A stretch of 33,361 nt of DNA from Bacillota bacterium. GTDB taxonomy: Bacteria > Bacillota > Clostridia > Lachnospirales > Lachnospiraceae. A program made the translations under genes and the position numbers. Positions within the stretch are counted from its first letter, which is position 1. Every line of letters begins with the position of its first letter. This document shows positions 1-7,344 of this stretch, in pieces. The notes beneath the pieces are model-generated. The model was not told the origin of the DNA and did no database searches. It was given only the letters and a program-made list of their open reading frames with translations. The DNA lies in the NCBI GenBank assembly GCA_017861355.1, contig JAGFXQ010000017.1, forward strand, positions 1-33,361. The letters are read 5' to 3'.

Positions 1-494
1 ATAGCAAGGATCTTAATCAATCCACCGGACAAGGACTGCATTTTACGAAAATGCTCTACACTTGGACTCCTCAGGTAAGCGGGATTCTGAGCACCCTTCT
101 TCGCGAAGGATAGATAGGGACCTTCCATCTTGATTCCTACCAGAAAAGCACCGCTTTCACTTGGATAAGTAGATGCATTTTGGAAGATCCGGATTAACTC
201 CTCATCTCCCAAGGTCATCGTGGCAGGCGCGATGGTAGTAATACCGTTTTTTGCCTGATATTCAGCGATGGCTCTGACTGCTTCCTCGGTTCCGTCACAG
301 AAATCGTAGCCAACACAACCATGAAAATGAAGATCGGTAAGGCCCGGTATAAGATAGAGACCTTCCGCATCAATGGTCTGTGTATCTGGAGCGTCTGATT
401 GTGCGGCATCTGTTATATAATCACCTTCAACGGTGATATCCTTTTGTACAAAGAAACCCTCTTCGGTATAAACCAATGCATTGATAATCTTCAT
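1..494 (-). CDS. nagA: N-acetylglucosamine-6-phosphate deacetylase, C-terminus cut by window edge
   Basis: Reverse-strand translation from ATG at 494 is open to base 1: MKIINALVYTEEGFFVQKDITVEG...IPGLTDLHFHGCVGYDFCDGT...GITTIAPATMTLG...VGIKMEGPYLSFAKKGAQNP. LHFHG metal-site and EGPYLS motifs typical of NagA. Not in the ORF track because it is incomplete. Confidence 0.9.
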   Translation of the reverse strand, partial: MKIINALVYTEEGFFVQKDITVEGDYITDAAQSDAPDTQTIDAEGLYLIPGLTDLHFHGCVGYDFCDGTEEAVRAIAEYQAKNGITTIAPATMTLGDEELIRIFQNASTYPSESGAFLVGIKMEGPYLSFAKKGAQNPAYLRSPSVEHFRKMQSLSGGLIKILA

Positions 495-560
495 ATTTAC
501 CTCCATTCAGCCGCCGACTGCGGCACAAATAAGATGTGAAAGCGTTTAACATTCACGCTT

Positions 561-1304
561 TTATAAGCTTAGTCTTGATAATGCACCTTCATCTGCCACG
601 ATCGTTACGTCGTTATGAAGTTGAAGGACGGAAGCGGGAACGGCGGGAGTGATCGGTCCCTCAATCGCTTCTCTTAGAATATCTGCCTTCGCTTCACCAT
701 GTACAACCAATAAGATCTTCTTCGCTGACATGATGCTTCCGATGCCCATAGTATAAGCACGACGTGGGATCTCATCGGTAGAATTGAAGAAACGGGAATT
801 TGCTTCAATCGTGCTGGGAGCAAGCTCAACACAGAAAGTGGATTTACGATAGATATCGGAGGGCTCGTTGAAACCAATGTGTCCGTTATTTCCTAAGCCT
901 AATAGCTGGAGATCAATCTGACCAAGTGATGCAATCAGTCGATCATAACGATTACATTCCATTATTAAATTGGGTTCCATTCCGTTAGGAATGTTGGTAT
1001 TATGAAGATCAAAGTTGATATGCTTAAAAAGATTCTCATACATGAAGTAATAGTATCTTCAAGGATTCTCTTTGGGAAGACCAACAAACTCGTCCAGATT
1101 CACGGTCTTCACTTTGGAAAAATCGATATCACCTTTATTGCACCAATCAATCAGCTTCTCATAGGTTCCTACCGGGGAGGATCCTGTTGCAAGACCGAGA
1201 ACACTGTCCGGTTTCAGAATAACCTGTGCGGAAATTATGTTGGCGGACTTTCTGCTCATATCCGCGTAATCTCTTGTTCTTATTATTTTCATAGCAATCT
1301 CCAT
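561..1304 (-). pseudogene. nagB: Glucosamine-6-phosphate deaminase, interrupted by one in-frame TGA (1059-1061)
   Basis: ORFs 1059..1304 and 561..1043 are in the same frame and are the N- and C-terminal parts of NagB (LATGSSPVGTYEKLIDW, VNLDEFVGLPKENP | RYYYFMYENLFKHI, LLGLGNNGHIGFNEP). Only a TGA separates them. Confidence 0.85.
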
Positions 1305-1351
1305 TCTGTATTTGTTGTAGCAATTGACATGTTATGTATGTTATGATAAAC

Positions 1352-1363
1352 TTGTTATAACAA
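1352..1363. promoter_or_regulatory. Candidate GntR-family operator TTGTTATAACAA between nagB and the GntR gene
   Basis: Perfect 12-bp palindrome in the divergent intergenic region; a 12-bp match in inverted orientation occurs at 2182-2193. Confidence 0.5.
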
Positions 1364-1438
1364 CATAACTACTTGAATCAAAAATACCACAGTTTAAGAT
1401 AAATGTAAATATAAATATTACGAGAAGAGGGCAGAACG

Positions 1439-2149
1439 ATGAAAGCACTTCCCCGTTATATGCAGGTTATGAACTATTATATCCCATTAATAAAGGCCGG
1501 TAAGCTGAAAGAAGGAGCGAAGATGCCGACGGAAGAGGAGATCTGCGAGCTTTTTAGTATCAGCAGAATCACGGTTCGTCGTGCGTTGGATGGTTTGCAG
1601 CAAAATGGGTATATCTATAAACAACAGGGCAAAGGCAGTTTTGTTATGTCGAAGAAGACCGGATTTCAGCTGAATCATCTGAAGGGATTCACTGAGGAGA
1701 TGAAAATGCTGGGGAAGGATCCCTCCAGTGAGATTATTTTCTTTGAGATTATAACACCCAGTGATTTAGCTGCTCAGGTGCTTGGCATCGATCAGAGCCA
1801 AAAGATCTACCTCCTGGAACGCTTACGTATGGCGGATGGTATACCGATCGCAATAGAGAGAGTTCATCTGCCTTTTTACCGCTTTCCAACCCTCCAAAGC
1901 TCGAATCTGAAGGAATCACTCTATGATATATTACAGTATCAATTCGGATGTGAAAGCTATAAGGGAATACAGGAGATCAGCGCCGGCCTTGCCTCTGAGG
2001 AAGAAGCAAAGCTTCTTAAGATTGCCATCGGATCTGCGGTGCTTCATATCAATCGTACTACCTTTGAACAGGATGGGGTCGCTTATGAATATGTAGAATC
2101 CACTTATCGAGGGGACCAGTATCAGTTTACGGCGACATTGTATAAGTAA
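1439..2149 (+). CDS. GntR family transcriptional regulator with UTRA domain (NagR/YvoA-like)
   Basis: N-terminal wHTH (KMPTEEEICELFSISRITVRRALDGLQQNGYIYKQQGKGSFV) plus UTRA-like C-terminus; divergent from nagBA. Confidence 0.9.
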   Translation: MKALPRYMQVMNYYIPLIKAGKLKEGAKMPTEEEICELFSISRITVRRALDGLQQNGYIYKQQGKGSFVMSKKTGFQLNHLKGFTEEMKMLGKDPSSEIIFFEIITPSDLAAQVLGIDQSQKIYLLERLRMADGIPIAIERVHLPFYRFPTLQSSNLKESLYDILQYQFGCESYKGIQEISAGLASEEEAKLLKIAIGSAVLHINRTTFEQDGVAYEYVESTYRGDQYQFTATLYK

Positions 2150-2181
2150 TTGATAGATCGAAGAGACAACATAGCCATACA

Positions 2182-2193
2182 TGTTATAACAAG
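2182..2193. promoter_or_regulatory. Second candidate operator TGTTATAACAAG upstream of the SIS-domain gene
   Basis: Reverse complement of CTTGTTATAACA at 1351-1362. Confidence 0.4.
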
Positions 2194-2230
2194 TAGGATA
2201 AATATGATCATAAGAGAGAAGGGAACTCGA

Positions 2231-2983
2231 ATGGGAAGAGAACTTGTGAAGGAGGTCTCCTTCCTGCCAAAGCTATGTGCTCTATTGCAGGAGGTAGAAA
2301 CCTTAGAAGAGGATGCAATGAATGAGGCAGCAGAGACTGCTTATGAAGCAATACGTAAGGGAGGACTACTTCATGTGTTTGCATCGGGTCACTCTCATAT
2401 GATCGCGGAAGAGATGTTCTTTCGGGCCGGAGGATTGGTTCCGATCAATCCGATTCTGGATTACTCGCTCATGACCGGAGCGGGAGCGCTTCAAAGTATG
2501 TATAATGAGAGAAAAGAAGGTTTAGCCGAACGAATTCTCTCGGAAGCAAATCTGCACACAGGAGATGTCATCCTTATTTCCTCCAACTCAGGTATTAATA
2601 ATGTAATCGTGGAAGCGGCTATGACCGCAAGAGAGAAGGGACTTACCGTAATCGGGATCACCTCCCTTGCAGCTTCAAAGACATTGGGAGCAAGGCATAA
2701 CAGCGGCAAGAAGCTATATGAGTTATGCGATATTGTTATTGATAACCATGTTCCGTTGGGAGATGGATTGTTGGAAGTTCCGGAAAACGGACTAGTGACC
2801 GGTGGGGCTTCCTCCTTCAGTAGTTTATTTATCGCACAGAAGATTGTCCTGAAGATTGAGAACTGCTTCCTGAAGGACGGGGAGCTTCCTCCGGTATATA
2901 TGAGTGCCAATATACCGAACGGAACAGATTATAATGAAGCTTTGATTAAGCAATATCAAGACAAAATCAAATTATTACATTAG
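2231..2983 (+). CDS. SIS domain sugar-phosphate-binding protein (UPF0309-like)
   Basis: MGRELVKEVSFLPKLCALLQEVETLEEDAMNEAAETAYEAIRKGGLLHVFASGHSHMIAEEMFFRAGG...VILISSNSGINNVIVEAAMTAREKGLTVIGITS. Start at 2231 preferred over the track start 2150 because of AGAAGGGAA upstream. Confidence 0.85.
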   Translation: MGRELVKEVSFLPKLCALLQEVETLEEDAMNEAAETAYEAIRKGGLLHVFASGHSHMIAEEMFFRAGGLVPINPILDYSLMTGAGALQSMYNERKEGLAERILSEANLHTGDVILISSNSGINNVIVEAAMTAREKGLTVIGITSLAASKTLGARHNSGKKLYELCDIVIDNHVPLGDGLLEVPENGLVTGGASSFSSLFIAQKIVLKIENCFLKDGELPPVYMSANIPNGTDYNEALIKQYQDKIKLLH

Positions 2984-3153
2984 TGAGAGTAACACTTCAT
3001 TCCTAGTCATATGCGTTAGTCATTGAAGGCTGAACTGTAACTAGTAAGAAGCATTGTGGAGAAGTCTTTTCGATCTGTTTTTGCCGGCTCTTTTTTTTTG
3101 CATAGCTTTTCTTTTGTGGAGTAATACTATTACTACCGAAAGGAAGTGATCAC

Positions 3154-3303
3154 TTGAGTAAGCAGTCTAATCAAAAATACCGTAAAGAGAAGGAAAAAGA
3201 GTCACTTAAGAAGGATACCGTTACCGGTTCGGCTACAGATAAAGCAAAGGATGCGAATGACAGTAAGAAATATAATAATAACACCTATAATACTGAGGGA
3301 TAG
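3154..3303 (+). CDS. Small hydrophilic Lys/Asn/Ser-rich protein (49 aa), unknown function
   Basis: TTG start with AAGGAAG Shine-Dalgarno: LSKQSNQKYRKEKEKESLKKDTVTGSATDKAKDANDSKKYNNNTYNTEG*. Stop abuts a strong hairpin. Confidence 0.6.
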   Translation: MSKQSNQKYRKEKEKESLKKDTVTGSATDKAKDANDSKKYNNNTYNTEG

Positions 3304-3346
3304 CACAATGAGGGAATCGTCCGGTCGGATCGATTCCCTCATTGTG
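3304..3346. terminator. Hairpin between convergent genes, likely bidirectional terminator
   Basis: Perfect 16-bp arms CACAATGAGGGAATCG / CGATTCCCTCATTGTG with 11-nt loop. No clear U-tract. Confidence 0.6.
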
Positions 3347-3364
3347 GGTAGCTCCGATCATGTG

Positions 3365-4276
3365 TCAGAGCTTATATCTTAACTGATATTGTTTTGGCGA
3401 GATATTCTTATACAGCTTGAATTGTTGAATAAAGTAACTTGAGGTGGAGAAGCCGACCTGCATCGCGATCTCTGTAATGTTGAGATCGGTTGAGGCCAGT
3501 AGGCGCTCCGCCTTTGTTATTCGTACATAATTGAGATATTCTCGAAAACTCCTCTTCATAATTCTTGTGAAAAGTCTCGAGAAATAACTATAGCTCAGAT
3601 TGCACCTCTGTGCCATCTCCAAGGCGGTGATATCGTTCTGGTAGTTGCTCTCCAGATAATCGAACACATTCTGAATTCGTCTTACGGTATCTTTATTAAT
3701 CTCCTCATCGATATTCAGATCCACATTCTGCTCATTCCATCTCCGAAGAATGAAAAGGAAAAGATTATAGATGTTTGCACGGATTGCCAGCTCATAGCCA
3801 TAATTCTTATCCCGATATTCCTGGCTGATTCCACGGATGATATCGGGAACGATGGTCTTCTCGATCTCTTCCTTACTAAATACCTTCTGATGCGTAGACT
3901 CATTTAGGATAAAGGGCATGACATATTTCATCTCAAACAGTGACTGGGCTGTTGTATAGAGCATCTCCGGTTCGAATTTTACGACGATATATCGATTTAT
4001 TCCGGGTGAGACAGAGAAGATATTATGTATCTCATTGGAATTGATCAATACCATATCGCCTTCCCCGAAGCTATAATCCTTGTTGTTTAATAAAATCTGA
4101 TATTTTCCGGTGAGGGCATAGATAATCTCAATATAGTTATGGATATGTGCGTGGACCATAAGCTGTGCGCCGTTTCCCTCTTGAATATGCGAGCTGAATT
4201 GCAGCAAGGCATCTTCATTCATATCTCTTGTTTCTACGTAATAAGTATTCTCCATGCTGTTTTCCTCCGATGACAA
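3365..4276 (-). CDS. AraC family transcriptional regulator with N-terminal cupin
   Basis: C-terminal double HTH (DITALEMAQRCNLSYSYFSRLFTRIMKRSFREYLNYVRITKAERLLASTDLNITEIAMQVGFSTSSYFIQQFKLYKNISPKQY). Confidence 0.92.
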   Translation of the reverse strand: MSSEENSMENTYYVETRDMNEDALLQFSSHIQEGNGAQLMVHAHIHNYIEIIYALTGKYQILLNNKDYSFGEGDMVLINSNEIHNIFSVSPGINRYIVVKFEPEMLYTTAQSLFEMKYVMPFILNESTHQKVFSKEEIEKTIVPDIIRGISQEYRDKNYGYELAIRANIYNLFLFILRRWNEQNVDLNIDEEINKDTVRRIQNVFDYLESNYQNDITALEMAQRCNLSYSYFSRLFTRIMKRSFREYLNYVRITKAERLLASTDLNITEIAMQVGFSTSSYFIQQFKLYKNISPKQYQLRYKL

Positions 4277-4406
4277 AATATTGATATTTTTTTGTAAATT
4301 AATTATATCATGAGATACGTTTTTATGCTATGTTTTATTCATTGAGACTTGCAAATAAATCTCAGAAGTCAGTAACACTATATAATAAAAAAGGAGTTTA
4401 CCGGAG

Positions 4407-5489
4407 ATGGATAAGAAGATTAAAGTGGGTATTATCGGTTGTGGAGGTATTGCAAATGGAAAGCATATGCCCTCCCTCAGCCAGTTAGGTGATGTAGAGA
4501 TGGTGGCTTTCTGTGACCTTATCGTTGAGAAAGCAGAGAAAGCAAAGGAACAGTACGGAACACCGGACGCAAAGGTGTATACCGATTATCAGGAGCTTTT
4601 AAAGGATCAGGAGATTGAAGTAATTCATGTTTGTACGCCGAACCGTTCTCATGCTCCGATTTCGATCGACGCTCTTCACGCAGGAAAGCATGTTATGTGT
4701 GAGAAGCCTATGGCAAAGACAGCAGAGGATGCAAGAAAGATGGTTCAGGCAGCAAAGGAGACTGGTAAGAAGCTTACGATCGGTTATCAGCACAGACATA
4801 AGCCGGAATCTATTTACCTTAAGAGTGTGATTGAACGAGGCGATTTAGGCGACATTTATTTCGCAAAAGCATTTGCAGTACGTAGAAGAGGTACTCCGAA
4901 CTGGGGTGTATTTTTGAATGAATATGAGCAGGGTGGAGGTCCGTTAATCGATATCGGAACACACTCTCTTGACGTTACTCTCTACCTGATGAATAATTAC
5001 GAACCCAAGATGGTAGTTGGTACAAAATATAAGAAAGTAAACAATGCAGATTGCGGCAACCCTTGGGGTGGCTGGGACAAAGATCAGCACACAATGGAGG
5101 ATTCAGCATTTGGTTTCATCGTTATGAAGAACGGAGCAACCATCATTCTTGAGTCCAGCTGGGCACTCAACACCTGCGAGCCGATTTCAGAAGGAAGTAC
5201 GGTTCTCTGCGGATCTGACGCCGGAGCACAGATTAAGAACGGAGTAACCATCAATAAGGGTGAATTCAACCGTCTGATTGAAATCAAGCCTGATATGGCG
5301 AGTGGCGGTGTTGCATTCTACGAAGGCCATTCCATGAGCCCCGCAGATGTAGAAGCAAGACGTTGGATCGATGCAGTAAAGAATGACACGGACCCTGTAG
5401 TATTACCGGAGCAGGCATGTGTAGTATCCGAGATTTTGGAAGCAATCTATAAGTCAGCAGCGTCCGGCCAGCCGGTATATTTTGATTAA
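4407..5489 (+). CDS. Gfo/Idh/MocA family oxidoreductase
   Basis: KVGIIGCGGIANGKHMPSL Rossmann motif, VCTPNRSHAP, AGKHVMCEKPMAKT. Confidence 0.93.
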   Translation: MDKKIKVGIIGCGGIANGKHMPSLSQLGDVEMVAFCDLIVEKAEKAKEQYGTPDAKVYTDYQELLKDQEIEVIHVCTPNRSHAPISIDALHAGKHVMCEKPMAKTAEDARKMVQAAKETGKKLTIGYQHRHKPESIYLKSVIERGDLGDIYFAKAFAVRRRGTPNWGVFLNEYEQGGGPLIDIGTHSLDVTLYLMNNYEPKMVVGTKYKKVNNADCGNPWGGWDKDQHTMEDSAFGFIVMKNGATIILESSWALNTCEPISEGSTVLCGSDAGAQIKNGVTINKGEFNRLIEIKPDMASGGVAFYEGHSMSPADVEARRWIDAVKNDTDPVVLPEQACVVSEILEAIYKSAASGQPVYFD

Positions 5490-5504
5490 AGAGGAGACAA
5501 GTCG

Positions 5505-6470
5505 ATGAATATCGCAATCATAAGCTATTGGCATGTTCATGCCGAAGGTTATACGAAGGAGATTCTGGAGAAGACCAACAGTAAGGTAACTGCAATCTGG
5601 GACGAGAACGCAGAACGTGGACGAAAGTATGCGACTCAGTTCGGAGCTACCTTCTATGAGAATTATGATGAGCTTTTAAGTGATAAAAGTATCGACGGTG
5701 TGGTCATTACCTCAGCTACTTCAGAGCACCCCGAGTTGATCCTCAAAGCAATTGAGGCAGGCAAGAAGGTGTTTTCTGAGAAAGTACTGGCACTTACCAC
5801 CAAAGATTGCTTAAAGATTAAAGAGGCTCTTGGGAGAACGGGTGCTACACTTACCCTTTCTTTAGTGAAGAAATGCGAACCGCAGTTTCTGTTTGCAAAG
5901 AAAATGGTGGAGAGCGGTGAGTTAGGACGTATCACCTATGCAAGAATGCGTAATGTGCATAACGGAAGTATTGGTAATTGGCTACCCTCTCATTTCTATA
6001 GTTTAGAGCAATGTGGCGGCGGCGCGATGATCGATTTGGGAGCACATCCGATGTACTTACTGAACTGGCTTCTTGGTGAGCCAAAGACAATTCAATCTGT
6101 ATTTACCAATATTACCGGACATGAGGTTGAAGACAATGCTGTCTCGGTAATAGAGTTTGAACAGGGAGCAATTGGCGTTTCTGAAACAGGATTTGTATCC
6201 AACTATACTCCTGCAACATTAGAGGTCAGCGGAACGAAGGGTACTCTCTTAATCCGTGATGGTGTCATGTATGCAACACAGGAGACAGAAGGCAAATGGA
6301 TCAGCTGTGATCAGCTTCCCCAAGCGCTCCCGTCCCCCCTGGTTCAGTGGGCAAAGGGTGAACCTGCAAGTGATGACGTAACCTTTGGCATCGAGGAAGC
6401 AATCGTATTGACCAGAATGATGGAAGCAGCTTATCGTTCCTATCACAACGGGCAAAAAGAAGAGGTATAG
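5505..6470 (+). CDS. Gfo/Idh/MocA family oxidoreductase (second copy)
   Basis: VITSATSEHPELILKAIEAGKKVFSEKVLALT, GGGAMIDLGAHPMYLLNWLLG; same operon. Confidence 0.9.
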   Translation: MNIAIISYWHVHAEGYTKEILEKTNSKVTAIWDENAERGRKYATQFGATFYENYDELLSDKSIDGVVITSATSEHPELILKAIEAGKKVFSEKVLALTTKDCLKIKEALGRTGATLTLSLVKKCEPQFLFAKKMVESGELGRITYARMRNVHNGSIGNWLPSHFYSLEQCGGGAMIDLGAHPMYLLNWLLGEPKTIQSVFTNITGHEVEDNAVSVIEFEQGAIGVSETGFVSNYTPATLEVSGTKGTLLIRDGVMYATQETEGKWISCDQLPQALPSPLVQWAKGEPASDDVTFGIEEAIVLTRMMEAAYRSYHNGQKEEV

Positions 6471-6481
6471 GAGGAAATACG

Positions 6482-7201
6482 ATGGAGATATCATTACAGC
6501 TTTACTCCATTCACGAAGAGACCAAGAAGGATTTCATCAGCTCCGTAAGAAAGGTCGGTCAGATCGGCTATCAGGGAGTGGAATTTGCAGGCTATGGTAA
6601 TCTGAACAGCGATGAGCAGAAGCAGCTTCTGAAAGAAAGCGGACTCTATTCCGTTGGCACCCACTGCGGACTTCAGGTTTTTACCGACAGTTTTGAGGAA
6701 GAATTGGAATACAGCCATGCAATAGGTTCAAAGTATATTATCTGTCCCTATGCCAGATTAGATACCATGGATAAGATTGAGTATTTGGCACAGGTGCTGA
6801 ATGAAGCATCCGAAAAAGCAGCAAAGTTCGGTATCAAGGTAGGCTATCATAATCATGATCATGAATTTGAAATGATTGACGGCCAATATACACTTGATAT
6901 TCTTGCGCAGAAGACGAATGACAATGTAATTCTTGAGTTGGATGTATTCTGGGTTGCTTATGCCGGAGTTGATCCGGTAGAGTATATTAAGAAATGGGGT
7001 AAGAGAGTAGAACTGATTCATATTAAGCAGATCGATCAGAATAAGGCGAACGTAGATATTCCCGACGGAATCATCGACATGAAGCAGATCAAAGAAGCTG
7101 CACAGTATGCTACTTACTTCGTTCTTGAGCATGAAGAGTATGATAAGCCGGTATGGGATGCACTGGTGAATGACTTTTCAGCATTAAATAGGATCGAATA
7201 G
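6482..7201 (+). CDS. Sugar phosphate isomerase/epimerase (AP endonuclease 2-like TIM barrel)
   Basis: MEISLQLYSIHEET...IGYQGVEFAGYG...VGYHNHDHEFE...VILELDVFWVAYAGVDPVEYIKKWGKRVELIHIKQ. Confidence 0.9.
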   Translation: MEISLQLYSIHEETKKDFISSVRKVGQIGYQGVEFAGYGNLNSDEQKQLLKESGLYSVGTHCGLQVFTDSFEEELEYSHAIGSKYIICPYARLDTMDKIEYLAQVLNEASEKAAKFGIKVGYHNHDHEFEMIDGQYTLDILAQKTNDNVILELDVFWVAYAGVDPVEYIKKWGKRVELIHIKQIDQNKANVDIPDGIIDMKQIKEAAQYATYFVLEHEEYDKPVWDALVNDFSALNRIE

Positions 7202-7233
7202 ATCACTCCTCTATTTTTATATTAAGCGTGTTC

Positions 7234-7331
7234 AAAACGAGGATGTTGCAAAATACCAATTTATGAATATTGTGGTTTATATCACCATTCCCACAATGAG
7301 ATGAAATTGATGTTTGCAACATCCTCGTTTT
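7234..7331. terminator. Long inverted-repeat 3' element between convergent genes
   Basis: Perfect 19-bp arms AAAACGAGGATGTTGCAAA / TTTGCAACATCCTCGTTTT enclosing nested CAATTT/AAATTG and ATTGTGG/CCACAAT pairs; T-rich flank. Confidence 0.7.
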
Positions 7332-7344
7332 TGATTCACTAAAT

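Noticed and set aside
1002-1346. 114-aa plus-strand ORF
   Set aside because: Fully antisense to nagB, no recognisable motif; shadow ORF.
2491-2910. 139-aa minus-strand ORF
   Set aside because: Antisense to the well-supported SIS gene; no SD or family match.
6758-7132. 124-aa minus-strand ORF
   Set aside because: Antisense to the sugar isomerase/epimerase gene.
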